64,000 bases of DNA from Leptolyngbya sp. Heron Island J (GCF_000482245.1 NZ_AWNH01000070.1:1-64000); one strand, 5' to 3'; counted from the stretch's first letter, positions 9,200 to 18,414 are shown. Made by a program: numbers and translations. Notes: a model not told the origin generated them from the sequence alone.

Positions 9200-10357
9200 T
9201 TAGTCGATTAAGAATGCCAGAACTGTTTGCACAAACTGATGGCGTCCTCGCTCTGGGCGGTCGTTAAATAAGTAATGGGTGGCATCTGGAATTGTGACTA
9301 TTTCGACTACTGGCGCATTGATCAAATCTGTTTCCAGCGCCGATAAATCTTCTGGGCGTGACCAAAAATCTAGCTCTCCCCGCAGGCCGAGAGTGGGTGT
9401 ATAAATGTCTTCTGCGCTCCAATATCGATATCCTTGGGCCAGGTTAAAGCTTTCTTCTCGATAGGCTGTAGGGATACGGGCGCTGGGAGGTGTCCGCGTC
9501 TTACTAGTTGGATCTAGCTCAACGGCTCTACGGGCATAGGCATCAGCTACGGCTGGGTCTCGCCACTGAGTTTTGTCATCCACCGGAATTGAATGATCCC
9601 ATCCGCGCAAAAAGCCGTCGTAGTCAACCAGGCGATAGGCTCCGCCATCGGGGTTAAACCTGCCGGGATGATCAGGATCTTCAAAGCGCTCGGTTAGGGG
9701 CCAGGGGGCATTTACACCATAAAGGCTGTTGAGCATTACCAGATGGCTGATGGCCTCATTGTTCTGGCTGGTGTACAGGCCAGCCCAGTGGCCACCCGTG
9801 GCCCAACCGACTAGGGCAACTTGGGATTGAGCGGTGCGATCGCGTATCCAGCCCACCACAGCACCAATATCGCGTACGGCTGCCTCAGAGGTGACCAGGG
9901 GAGGATTGTTGGCTGCCGGTTCATCCAGACCCTCGGGGCGAGTTGAAGACTCCCACCCGCGTACATTCATCACATAAACAGAATGACCTGCCTGGGCAAA
10001 GTTAGCGGCCAGAGAATAGCCTGGCACCTCCAGGTCAAAGGATGCCAGACCACCAGGGCCACCCCCATGAATTAACAGGATGGGGACACCAGCGGCTTCT
10101 GACTGAGACCCAACCTCTCGGACAAAAATTTCAATCCCCGGATCGCTCTCAATTCGAAAATCCTGACGAGATATCCTAGCCGTCGAGATCGGCACTTCAG
10201 CCAGTGTTGATGAGATTGGAGCCATGCCATTGGCTGCGTTAAGGCCAGTCCCCAGGGTTAGCAGACCTACAGTCCCCAGGTACATCACCATACGGCCTAG
10301 TGTTTGCTCACGTTGCATAGCCATTGAATCCCCCATGCGCTCTCTATTTGTCACCAT
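9200..10357 (-). CDS. exported alpha/beta-hydrolase-fold protein lacking the nucleophile serine
   Basis: This 385-residue protein has a hydrophobic N-terminal signal and the alpha/beta-hydrolase fold. The oxyanion loop is HGGGPGG (about residue 97), an acid residue sits in GELDFWS (about 327) and a catalytic histidine in DATHYLF (about 358). The nucleophile elbow reads GWATGG near residue 180, where the family normally has G-x-S-x-G. The serine is therefore replaced by alanine (a GCC codon), which should abolish ordinary ester hydrolysis. The gene is divergent from the LysR regulator with 63 bp between them. Starts at M8, M12 or M14 are also possible; M12 (10324) has a GGGGGA upstream. Confidence 0.75.
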   Translation of the reverse strand: MVTNRERMGDSMAMQREQTLGRMVMYLGTVGLLTLGTGLNAANGMAPISSTLAEVPISTARISRQDFRIESDPGIEIFVREVGSQSEAAGVPILLIHGGGPGGLASFDLEVPGYSLAANFAQAGHSVYVMNVRGWESSTRPEGLDEPAANNPPLVTSEAAVRDIGAVVGWIRDRTAQSQVALVGWATGGHWAGLYTSQNNEAISHLVMLNSLYGVNAPWPLTERFEDPDHPGRFNPDGGAYRLVDYDGFLRGWDHSIPVDDKTQWRDPAVADAYARRAVELDPTSKTRTPPSARIPTAYREESFNLAQGYRYWSAEDIYTPTLGLRGELDFWSRPEDLSALETDLINAPVVEIVTIPDATHYLFNDRPERGRHQFVQTVLAFLID

Positions 10358-10420
10358 AGAAAAAGCTCATATGAACGTCCAACACATATTGAGTTCATAG
10401 TTCACACCTAAAAGGTTCAA

Positions 10421-11305
10421 ATGGAGTTACGCCATCTGCGCTACTTTTTAGCAGTTGCCGAAGAGCTGCATTTTGGGCGGGCGGCCCAGCGGTTGCACAT
10501 CGCTCAACAGCCCCTGAGTCGGCAAATTCGTAATCTGGAAGATGAATTGGGCATTCTGCTTTTTCATCGCACCAAGCGTAGGATTCGGCTGACGCAGGCG
10601 GGTCAGGTATTTTTGCAAGAAACCCGAAAAACGCTGGCTCAGGCTGACCATGCGGTTGTTATGGCTCAGCGCGTAGGACAGGGAGTGGCAGGGCAGCTCT
10701 CCATTGGATTTACTGGCCCTATGCTCAATCGTATTTTGCCAACGGTGGTGCGTGAATTTAAACAGAGATTTCCAGAGATTCACCTCAGTCTCCAACGTCT
10801 GCCAACCAATGACCAGGTTAAGTCACTCCTTGCCGACGAGATTCACGTTGGTTTTTTACATCCGCCCATCGACGCATCTTTGCTTAAACAGACAGTGATT
10901 TACCAAGAGCCGATGATTGCCCTCTTGCCCGATTTTCATCCCCTGGCTAAAGACGCGCCTGCTCCCATCTCGATAAAATCTCTGGCAAATGAGTCGTTTA
11001 TTCTGTTTCCTCGCCAGGTAGGACCAGTTTTATATGATGCCATTATTAGCTTTTGTCAGCAGGCAGACTTTAGCCCCAACGTTGTCCAGGAGGCATTTCC
11101 ACAACAAACGATTATGGGATTGGTGGCTGCAGGTCTTGGTGTGTCATTGATTCATGCTTCCATTCAGCAGATACACCAACCAGGTGTGGTTGCCAGACCT
11201 CTAATAGAACCCTCACCTGTGCTTGAATCAGCCGTTGCCTGGCGTTCAGATTTGCCCCATCCAGCCCTGACTCATTTTCTTGAGCTGGTTCAGGAGCTTT
11301 TCTGA
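10421..11305 (+). CDS. LysR-family transcriptional regulator
   Basis: This 294-residue protein has the LysR N-terminal winged helix (MELRHLRYFLAVAEE, then GRAAQRLHIAQQPLSRQIRNLE) at residues 1-60, followed by a periplasmic-binding-protein-like co-inducer domain. It most resembles the CatR/BenM/AlsR branch. LysR proteins usually control the divergent neighbour, here the alpha/beta-hydrolase-fold gene. The shared promoter region is about 63 bp, or about 96 bp if the hydrolase starts at M12. The inducer is unknown. Confidence 0.9.
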   Translation: MELRHLRYFLAVAEELHFGRAAQRLHIAQQPLSRQIRNLEDELGILLFHRTKRRIRLTQAGQVFLQETRKTLAQADHAVVMAQRVGQGVAGQLSIGFTGPMLNRILPTVVREFKQRFPEIHLSLQRLPTNDQVKSLLADEIHVGFLHPPIDASLLKQTVIYQEPMIALLPDFHPLAKDAPAPISIKSLANESFILFPRQVGPVLYDAIISFCQQADFSPNVVQEAFPQQTIMGLVAAGLGVSLIHASIQQIHQPGVVARPLIEPSPVLESAVAWRSDLPHPALTHFLELVQELF

Positions 11306-11322
11306 TGGTGATGAATGTTTGG

Positions 11323-11368
11323 ACCAGAATAGTGGAGCGATTCCATGGAATCGCTCCACTATTCTGGT
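11323..11368. terminator. 46-bp perfect palindrome between convergent genes
   Basis: Every base from 11323 to 11368 pairs with its mirror position around a centre at 11345/11346, giving 23-bp arms with no spacer; in RNA this would be a stem of about 21 bp with a CATG loop. It begins 18 bp after the lysR stop and ends 10 bp before the stop of the minus-strand small gene, which suits a bidirectional terminator. No T-run follows on either side, so an inserted palindromic repeat is also possible. Confidence 0.7.
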
Positions 11369-11378
11369 TGCCCTAAAC

Positions 11379-11582
11379 TCACTTCTGTTCAGAATCAAAT
11401 TGAGCCATCACCTTAAGCAATGAGGTCAATGAATCTATATCCAAGGTGATGGATGTTTTATCCTCCGCAGACGAACTGATCGCATCTAACTCGTGCTCTG
11501 ACGACCTACGGCTGTTGCCGAGCAACTGCCAGGTGATAGCAACAAACAACAAGCAAAAAGTCACAATTGGAAATATAGCCAT
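11379..11582 (-). CDS. small single-span membrane protein of unknown function
   Basis: I place the start at ATG 11582, giving 67 residues. One hydrophobic helix is at about 3-20 (FPIVTFCLLFVAITWQLL), followed by a polar, serine- and acid-rich tail (HELDAISSSAEDK). An upstream extension to 11681 would overlap the next gene and lacks any membrane or domain logic. No family is recognised. It is probably co-transcribed with the two other small minus-strand genes upstream. Confidence 0.4.
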   Translation of the reverse strand: MAIFPIVTFCLLFVAITWQLLGNSRRSSEHELDAISSSAEDKTSITLDIDSLTSLLKVMAQFDSEQK

Positions 11583-11625
11583 GGTTTTGCAGTAATGAAC
11601 GTAGTATCTAACAGCTGGTCGCTCC

Positions 11626-12018
11626 TCAAATCGACTCCTTAAGGCAGGCGCAGGCAAATACCAGAAATGTAGTTGCCGCAAACAGTTTGAAGAGTGGTTT
11701 TACATTGAAATAAATCGCTGTTGCCACATCGTGGGAAACGGTCCACCCAGCAAACACTGTGACGAGAGAAACTCCCATAAAAAATAAAAACAACCAGCGA
11801 AATAGCTGAAACGCAATTTGAGTCACTAAGCTGTAAGGGCGACGTTGGCGAAATTGCTGGAAACGCCTATTGACAGGATGCTTCTGCTGTAATCGAGTCA
11901 GGATTACAGCTGGTCGAAACTTGATAAACATGGCATGTCCCCCGAGGTAATTTCGAACAAAAATATGGCCGAGGAAAGCACTACTGAGTACCTTCCTCGG
12001 CCTTAGAAATCTCTCCAT
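11626..12018 (-). CDS. small membrane protein, two predicted helices
   Basis: This protein has up to 130 residues; the internal methionine at 11931 (MFIKFRPAVILT) is a likely alternative start that leaves 101 residues. A basic N-terminal part (RRFQQFRQRRPYS) precedes two hydrophobic stretches, FRWLFLFFMGVSLVTVFAGW and LFKLFAATTFLVFACACL, which would span the inner membrane. No domain is recognised and no function is proposed. It is one of three small same-strand genes with the ones at 11379-11582 and 12085-12504. Confidence 0.45.
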   Translation of the reverse strand: MERFLRPRKVLSSAFLGHIFVRNYLGGHAMFIKFRPAVILTRLQQKHPVNRRFQQFRQRRPYSLVTQIAFQLFRWLFLFFMGVSLVTVFAGWTVSHDVATAIYFNVKPLFKLFAATTFLVFACACLKESI

Positions 12019-12084
12019 AAACCGAGCCGCTTGAAATTGTTTTGAACTTACAGGTTGCCGATCTACGACATACCTATGATGGGA

Positions 12085-12504
12085 TTAAAGATTCATCTTG
12101 GCTGGATCTAAATACAGCTGATAAGATGGCGCACCGTGAATTAAGAAGCGCTGCTGGTGGGTTTTCCGTTCCATCGTCAGGCTAATGGAGCCATAGCATG
12201 GACCCTGTTGACCCAAAATGGTATGTAGGAGTGTACCCAGCATCTGCCAAAGTTCTGGATTAATGTAGTCTTCCGGAAAATTGGGACCACTTCTTAGCAA
12301 CTGTTGTACCTCATCTACGGTAACTTCGCAGAGATCGTAAACTGTATTCTTAACAACAATTTTGATGCACTGTTGATTGGCAGGACTAAACTCTATTTCC
12401 ACATTGCCAAAGCCAGTATCTAAAACCGTTTGCCGAATACTCTGATCCACGGATGTCAGTACCTGATAAAGGCTCATGCGCCTAAAGTGTGAGCTATTAA
12501 ACAT
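12085..12504 (-). CDS. hypothetical protein, 139 residues
   Basis: This soluble-looking protein has mixed alpha/beta character (VLTSVDQSIRQTVLDTGFGN, IKIVVKNTVYDLCEV, RFLIHGAPSYQLYLD). It has no membrane segment and no recognised family. M10 (12477) is an alternative start. It is divergent from the large HTH/NB-ARC/WD40 gene, and the shared 376-bp intergenic region carries four copies of a TTATGTGAG-type motif, so the two may be co-regulated. Confidence 0.5.
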   Translation of the reverse strand: MFNSSHFRRMSLYQVLTSVDQSIRQTVLDTGFGNVEIEFSPANQQCIKIVVKNTVYDLCEVTVDEVQQLLRSGPNFPEDYINPELWQMLGTLLHTILGQQGPCYGSISLTMERKTHQQRFLIHGAPSYQLYLDPAKMNL

Positions 12505-12880
12505 GGATGCCCCCTTATGTGAGAAATATTTTTAAGTAGCTATCACTTGTGTGTAGCGTTTAACCTCACATAAGATAAATTAGCGATAAACCAGGAAGCT
12601 GTCAATCATAAGGTCGGCCTTAGCTTTTTTTCTAACAAAACAAAAAAAGCTGATGGTAGCTACTGGACAAGCCGTTAGCCTCACTTTAAAGCTCGCTAAA
12701 CTGGAGGTTTTTGAAGTTATGTGAGGACTGCCTTTATTTAAAAATGATAACTTCAGGCTTGGTTTCTCACTCATGTGAGGTAGTCTAGCAAAGACGGTTA
12801 ATGTCAACCCTCAGCTGTGTCTGGTCAATCGCGGTAGGTGTATGCCAGGCAGCATGAGTGCATGGTTCTGAACTTAAAAT
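12505..12880. promoter_or_regulatory. divergent intergenic region with four TTATGTGAG-type motifs
   Basis: CTTATGTGAG is at 12514-12523, its exact reverse complement CTCACATAAG at 12565-12574, TTATGTGAGG at 12717-12726 and CATGTGAGG at 12772-12780. A weaker CCTCACTTTA lies at about 12679. The orientation is mixed and the spacing irregular (51, 152 and 55 bases). The region separates two divergent genes and otherwise holds no convincing gene. The arrangement suggests binding sites for one regulator, perhaps the HTH protein encoded next door. Confidence 0.5.
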
Positions 12881-15800
12881 GTGGAGTTTATGGTGGAGCC
12901 CGACATCTCGGAAGAGTTTATGACTTCAGCCGCTAAGGCCTACGGAGTCACTGAGGCGGAAAAACAGGCATTAACCTTAGCGTTGGCTGGTCTATCTATG
13001 GCTGAGATCGCTCAGCGACTCAACATCAGTCATGCAGCGGTGCGTAAACGTCTGGGGGAGGTTTACCGCAAATTTGAGATTGAGCGGAAGGGGCCAGGAA
13101 AGCTGGCGATTCTGAGGCGCAAACTGCTGACAGCTCAGGCAGAGCGACCCCTGCAACATCAAAGCTATATTGATTTGGGCAATGCTCCCAAGGTCAACTC
13201 GTTTATTGGCCGTGAAAAGGAACTCCAAAATCTATGTCAGTGGATGCGTCGGGATCATTGTGACTTACTCGCCATTACCGGCATCGGTGGGATTGGCAAA
13301 ACCGCTCTTGTGTTAGAGCTGATCAAGCAAGTAAAGTCTGAATTTGAGTTAGTAATTTGGCGATCGCTACGACAGTTTGATTCATTTCAGGCGCTGCTGG
13401 AGTCGTTGCCGGATAGTCCGATCAACGCCACCATTGCAGATCTGTTTGACCTCTTGGCACAAAAGCGTTGCCTGCTTGTTTTAGATCAGTTTGACCAGGT
13501 CTTTGGCACAGAGACTAATCCGACTAAAAAGTCTTCTCGACATCCACAGGCTGGTGTTTTGGACTCCCACGGGAACAAACACGAAGACTATCAATATTAC
13601 CGCCAGCTATTACAAAAAGTGGGTAGCTCTCAACTGGAAAATTCACAACACAGCTGTGTCGTCATCACCAGTCGTGAAAAACCACGGGAATTGATTCCAT
13701 TCGAAGGGGAACATGCCAGCGTACGCATTTTACCTCTAGCCGGGCTAGATTCTCAGGCAGCTCATCATCTTTTAAGTGATATCGGTCCGCTGCAGGGAAA
13801 TGATGCTGACAAAACCCAGCTGATTGATAGTTATTCCGGTAATCCTTTGGCGCTCAAGTTAGCTACGGGCACTATTAAAGATCTGTTTGCCGGTCATATT
13901 CTACAGTTTTTAGACCAGCAACAGCTGGTGTTTGACGACCTACGGGATGTACTCAAAGAGCAGTTTAATCGCCTTTCTCTCCTAGAAAAAGAGACCATGT
14001 ACTGGTTGGCCATTAACCGTCTGCCGGTAACGTTTGCCAGTTTGCAAGCTGATATTGTTGCTCTATCCCATAAACAAGATCTCGTCTCTACGCTACGTTC
14101 TTTAGAACATCGGTCATTGATTGAAATTAGGTCGGCAGGTGCAGAATTTACCCTACAGCCAACGGTGATGGAATATGTCACTCAACACCTGGTCAAACGG
14201 GTGGTGGATGAGCTGAGTTCCCTAGCTGACCAGCATATGGCTGAGGGGGGACTACTCAATGAACACTCTCTGCTCAAGGCCGATGCTGCACCCTCTGTGC
14301 GACAGCAACAAACAGAAAAGTTGTTGAAACCAGTGCTAGATGCCCTTAGACAAACCTATGGTAGCGCCATCGAAACTCAGAAAAAACTGGAAATCTTTTT
14401 GAATACCCACCATACTAATGCCGTTTATAAAACTGGTTATTTGGGGGGTAACTTAGTTAATCTGATGGCTCAACTCTCCAAAGAACTCAAAGCACGCAAA
14501 GATTTAAGTCATAAAGATTTTTCACACCTGGCGATCTGGCAAGCAGATTTGGAGGGGGTCACGCTTACCGGCACTAATTTTAACCACTGCAACTTAGAGA
14601 AATCTGTCTTTACCGAGATGCTCAGTGATGTGGTGTCAGTGGCGTTTACTAGTCAATCTGCTAGCTTTAATGCCCTTGCAGCACCCTATTTGGCCGCTGG
14701 AGACACCAATGGTCATATTCACATTTGGAATGCGCTGACCTATCAAAAACGCACGTACTGGCAGGGGCATCTAGGCTGGGTGCGTTCATTGGCCTTTAAT
14801 CGGGACAACACCCTGATCGCCACGGGTGGAGATGATAGCAAATTAAGGCTTTGGCGGTTTCACCCGAGTCCTGATGAGCATCCTAGCCTCAACAATATCT
14901 CCTTAGTGTGGGAAAAGAACGGCTTTCCAGACTGGGTGCGTTCAGTGGCGTTTCACCCTGACCAGGAAATTGTTGCCTGCTGTAGTCATGCCACGACGTA
15001 TCTATACGATGAACGGACAGGTCAGGAATTAGCGCGGTTACAAGAGCATGATATTGAACCAGCTACGCCGACTAGCAATGAAACGCTGCGATACATTACC
15101 TTTAGCCCCGATGGCAGTCGGATTGCCAGCTGTGGTGATGACACCAATGTCCGGGTTTGGGACTGGCAAGCTAGAAAACGACTTTTTATCTCATCGGCAG
15201 CCGTGGGACATAAAAACTGGGCTCGTGCGATCGCCTTCTCCCCCTGTGGCCGTTATTTAATCAGCAGTAGTGACGACCAAACCGTTCGAATTTGGGACCT
15301 TGACGCTCAAATCTGTGTTCGGATTTTAAGGGGACACACGGATCGGGTGCGCTCGGTTGCCGTCAGTCCGGACGGTGGCTATATGGTGAGTGGTAGCGAC
15401 GATGGCACGGTGATTTTGTGGGATTTCCAGAAAATGACTCAAATTGGTAAATCCCAAATCCATGGAAGCCGAGTGTGGTCGGTTGCCTTTTACCAAGACA
15501 ATCACCAGACCCTATTGGCCAGTGGTGGCGATGATCGTTCGGTGGTTTTATCCAAGGTATCTCCCAGACAGAATAGACCGATGCCTCCGATTGAGCCCAT
15601 CAAAATCTTGCGGGGCTTTGCCATGGGCACTCGGTCGGTTGCTGTGCTCCCACGCTCTGCCCATGAGTCCGAGCTGGATTTAATTGTGAGTGGGGGGAAT
15701 GATTGGCGGATTAAGTTATGGCAGTGCTCCCAAGGAGATCCCAATACTCCGATCCGAGACTTAGCGGGGCATACGGGCCGAGTGTGGAGTGTGGCCGCCC

Positions 15801-16705
15801 ACCAAGGCTGGGTGGCCAGCGCCAGTGACGACAGTACGGTTCGGATTTGGAATCTTGAGAATAGCTCCTGTGTCAAGGTGCTGACAGCGCATCAGCACTG
15901 GGTGCGCACGGTTACGTTTAATCCTAGCGGTACGATGTTGGCCAGTGGTGGCGATGATACGCAAATCCATCTCTGGCAGTTACCGACGGGGATAAAGTTG
16001 CATACCTTTGATCAGCACCAACATTGGATTCGAACCTTGGCGTTTAGCCCGGATGGTCGGTATTTAGCTAGCGGTGGCGATGATAAAGCGATTTATCTCT
16101 GGGATGTGATCAAAGGCCAGTCGATTCGTAAATTTAAGCAGCGGCATCAGCATCGGATTCGGTCAGTGGCCTTTAGACCTGCCCACAGTTCTCAGCCTGC
16201 TCACCCGTTACTGTTAGCCAGCGGTAGCGATGATGGCAAGGTGATTATTTGGGATGTGGAGACGGGGGAATGTCTGCATTGTTTTGAGGAGCAACATCGC
16301 ACAGCTGGTGTGAAATCTGTTGCCTTTAGTCCAGATGGTTGTTGGATGGCGACTGGCAGTGACGACCATTTGATTTATGTATGGGAGACTCGGACGGCTG
16401 ACCCGAAAACCTGGAAGGTAAAACAACTGGCGATGCCAATGACCATTGGTCAACCGCTGGGGATTCAATCCCTGGTGTTTATGTCGGATAGTTGTAATTT
16501 GGTGAGCTGCGATCGCAGTGGTGCGATCCACATCATCAACATCATTGACGAAACCCGCCGCCAAATCAAACCCCAACGTCCCTACGAAAACATGCAAATC
16601 AAGGGCATCACCGGCATTGATCCAGTGCAGCGAGTCAGCCTTAAAGATTTAGGAGCCGTTGATGCTGAAGACCTGAATCTCAGTCTGACCCAGCAACATG
16701 ATTGA
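12881..16705 (+). CDS. LuxR-type HTH + NB-ARC (STAND) ATPase + 14 WD40 repeats
   Basis: This protein has 1274 residues. Residues about 25-68 form a LuxR/GerE-like helix-turn-helix (LSMAEIAQRLNISHAAVRKR). Residues about 105-450 form a STAND/NB-ARC ATPase with Walker A GIGGIGKT (134-141), Walker B CLLVLDQFDQV and a GNPLALKLA motif. A helical and short pentapeptide-like stretch follows (about 540-585). From about 590 to 1235 I count 14 WD40 blades ending in x-DD-x-W-type units, enough for two seven-bladed propellers. Such proteins are signalling switches: propellers sense a partner, ATP drives oligomerisation, and the HTH may act on DNA. The next gene begins shortly after its stop. ATG 12890 is an alternative start. 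Confidence 0.85.
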   Translation: MEFMVEPDISEEFMTSAAKAYGVTEAEKQALTLALAGLSMAEIAQRLNISHAAVRKRLGEVYRKFEIERKGPGKLAILRRKLLTAQAERPLQHQSYIDLGNAPKVNSFIGREKELQNLCQWMRRDHCDLLAITGIGGIGKTALVLELIKQVKSEFELVIWRSLRQFDSFQALLESLPDSPINATIADLFDLLAQKRCLLVLDQFDQVFGTETNPTKKSSRHPQAGVLDSHGNKHEDYQYYRQLLQKVGSSQLENSQHSCVVITSREKPRELIPFEGEHASVRILPLAGLDSQAAHHLLSDIGPLQGNDADKTQLIDSYSGNPLALKLATGTIKDLFAGHILQFLDQQQLVFDDLRDVLKEQFNRLSLLEKETMYWLAINRLPVTFASLQADIVALSHKQDLVSTLRSLEHRSLIEIRSAGAEFTLQPTVMEYVTQHLVKRVVDELSSLADQHMAEGGLLNEHSLLKADAAPSVRQQQTEKLLKPVLDALRQTYGSAIETQKKLEIFLNTHHTNAVYKTGYLGGNLVNLMAQLSKELKARKDLSHKDFSHLAIWQADLEGVTLTGTNFNHCNLEKSVFTEMLSDVVSVAFTSQSASFNALAAPYLAAGDTNGHIHIWNALTYQKRTYWQGHLGWVRSLAFNRDNTLIATGGDDSKLRLWRFHPSPDEHPSLNNISLVWEKNGFPDWVRSVAFHPDQEIVACCSHATTYLYDERTGQELARLQEHDIEPATPTSNETLRYITFSPDGSRIASCGDDTNVRVWDWQARKRLFISSAAVGHKNWARAIAFSPCGRYLISSSDDQTVRIWDLDAQICVRILRGHTDRVRSVAVSPDGGYMVSGSDDGTVILWDFQKMTQIGKSQIHGSRVWSVAFYQDNHQTLLASGGDDRSVVLSKVSPRQNRPMPPIEPIKILRGFAMGTRSVAVLPRSAHESELDLIVSGGNDWRIKLWQCSQGDPNTPIRDLAGHTGRVWSVAAHQGWVASASDDSTVRIWNLENSSCVKVLTAHQHWVRTVTFNPSGTMLASGGDDTQIHLWQLPTGIKLHTFDQHQHWIRTLAFSPDGRYLASGGDDKAIYLWDVIKGQSIRKFKQRHQHRIRSVAFRPAHSSQPAHPLLLASGSDDGKVIIWDVETGECLHCFEEQHRTAGVKSVAFSPDGCWMATGSDDHLIYVWETRTADPKTWKVKQLAMPMTIGQPLGIQSLVFMSDSCNLVSCDRSGAIHIINIIDETRRQIKPQRPYENMQIKGITGIDPVQRVSLKDLGAVDAEDLNLSLTQQHD

Positions 16706-16758
16706 GGCGTCTGGCTGCAGCCGCTACATTGGAGTATGACCCTGTTATTTCTGCCTCA

Positions 16759-17811
16759 ATGAGCCCATCTGTTGTTACCCATCCGGCTGTTCAGACCTTA
16801 TTGCAAACGTTGATTGCTCCCCAGGCGGCTCAGTTAGATCGGGAGCCAATGTCGTTGCACCGGGCATTTCAAGCATTAGGGAGCCATGGATGCTTAGGGC
16901 TGAAGGCATCAAAAGAGTGGGGTGGCCAAGCTTGGGAGGCTCAAGCAATCTACGAATTTACTGAACAGTTAGCCCGCTACTCGGGAGCGCTGGTGTTTTT
17001 GCAAAGCCAGCATCAGCGGTGTGTTCAGGAGTTGTCGAATTCTGACAACCTGGAGCTAAAACAAAAGTATTTGCGGGCTGCGATCTCAGGTCGCATCGGT
17101 CTGGGTGTGGGTTTCTCTCACTTACGCCGTAAACAACAGCCTGTCATGGCCCAGGAGACTGCTGGCGGCTATGTCTTTAACGGTATGGTGCCCTGGATTA
17201 CTGGGTTTGGCATTTTTCAACACTGGATGTTGGCGGCACAGCTGCCGGATGGCCGGGCTGTGTTTGTCTTGGCTCCTTTTCATCCCGTAGAGACGGCCCT
17301 GACCTTTAGTGAACCCATGCAGCTAGCGGCATTAGCATCGACGCAAACCGTTACGGCCACATTACAAAACTGGTTGGCCCCCCAGGCACTGGTTTTGGAT
17401 ATTAAACCGCCTGGCTGGATTCAAACCGCTGATCGGGGCTATCCCCTCACCCACAACTGCTTTGCCCTGGGCTGCGCTCAGGGGGGGTTAGATATTTTAG
17501 CAAAGGCGCAGTCGTCGGCATTGCCTGCTATTGGTGAGACCTATAAACGACTCAGCAGTGAAGTGAACCAATGTCGAGAGGCCACCTACAGAACATTGGC
17601 CACCCCATCGGCGGAGAGACTGCGTTTGCGCGCCTGGGCCATTGACCTGGCAGTGCGGTGCGGCCATGGGGCCGTGATTGTATCGCGGGGAGCGGCTAAC
17701 TTTAGCGACCACCCAGCCCAGCGAGTTTATCGTGAAGCCCTGGCGTTCTCGGTCTCAGGCCAGAGTAATCAAATGATGCACGCCAGTTTAACCCAGCTGG
17801 CAAGATTGTAG
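16759..17811 (+). CDS. acyl-CoA dehydrogenase-like flavoprotein
   Basis: This 350-residue protein resembles the acyl-CoA dehydrogenase superfamily: LGSHGCLGLKASKEWGGQ near the N-terminus, FLQSQHQRC in the helical domain, GLGVGFSHLRR and GYVFNGMVPWITGFG in the beta-barrel region, and a C-terminal helical domain with FALGCAQGGLDIL. Known members are FAD enzymes that desaturate acyl thioesters or hydroxylate small substrates. I cannot identify the catalytic base. I chose ATG 16759; a TTG at 16702 would overlap the preceding stop and add 19 unlikely residues. It probably shares a transcript with the HTH/NB-ARC/WD40 gene. Confidence 0.75.
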   Translation: MSPSVVTHPAVQTLLQTLIAPQAAQLDREPMSLHRAFQALGSHGCLGLKASKEWGGQAWEAQAIYEFTEQLARYSGALVFLQSQHQRCVQELSNSDNLELKQKYLRAAISGRIGLGVGFSHLRRKQQPVMAQETAGGYVFNGMVPWITGFGIFQHWMLAAQLPDGRAVFVLAPFHPVETALTFSEPMQLAALASTQTVTATLQNWLAPQALVLDIKPPGWIQTADRGYPLTHNCFALGCAQGGLDILAKAQSSALPAIGETYKRLSSEVNQCREATYRTLATPSAERLRLRAWAIDLAVRCGHGAVIVSRGAANFSDHPAQRVYREALAFSVSGQSNQMMHASLTQLARL

Positions 17812-17913
17812 CTGCCAGGCGAGACGCGGGCTGAAATTTGTTAGGGCTGAGAACAAATGCCGTAAGCTCGTGACTTTGGAGAATGATAGGACATCCCTGA
17901 TTGCCCCTGGTTT

Positions 17914-18204
17914 CTACGACTGGCGGGCCGCTGAGGTTGGTGCTTGATGTGCAGTCGTTGTTGCGGTTTGCCTGGATTGATTCACCCATTCCGTGAGAGT
18001 CATCTGGGGTCGATAGGAGTGGCTACTTTTAACCAGCTGCTTGGCAACCGGGCGCGATGCCTTAGCGATTGTTGGCAACAGTTTTGGCCCTAGTAACATC
18101 ATGCCCAGGCCCAGCAAGGCCAGCTGATTGCTAGTATGACCATCTTCCAAAAATTCGCGCAGGTGAAAGGTTAGAACTGACTTTTCTAGATGAATAAGAG
18201 ACAT
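17914..18204 (-). CDS. small protein, DUF5132-like hydrophobic segment
   Basis: This 96-residue protein has one hydrophobic segment (LALLGLGMMLLGPKLLPTIA), then a basic stretch (KASRPVAKQLVKSS) and a polar tail. The segment resembles the DUF5132 protein at 21216-21533 (TPIVLPVLRPVLKATIK) in its pattern of a proline-rich helix followed by basic residues. It lies downstream of the P-type ATPase on the same strand, 210 bp away, so I place it as a likely accessory of the metal cassette. Its role is unknown. Confidence 0.5.
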   Translation of the reverse strand: MSLIHLEKSVLTFHLREFLEDGHTSNQLALLGLGMMLLGPKLLPTIAKASRPVAKQLVKSSHSYRPQMTLTEWVNQSRQTATTTAHQAPTSAARQS

Positions 18205-18414
18205 AGAACCCGGCTTGGCTGCATTTCAGATGAGACTTAAATCGAACTGGAACTTTGCTACTGATTGACAGGATAGTTAGGTTGAAAGACTCATGCCTTT
18301 GAACCGAGCTTTGTCCACACTCCCATGAGAATGTTTACCCTAATGCTGAGTATCTAGGTCTCATTTTATAGCGATTTTTAGCATTCATTGCATCTTTGCT
18401 CTGTGCTTATTGCC

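Noticed and set aside
12580-12807. Open frame of 75 codons on the minus strand in the motif-rich gap
   Set aside because: It runs through the repeated motifs and has no ribosome binding site or family likeness.
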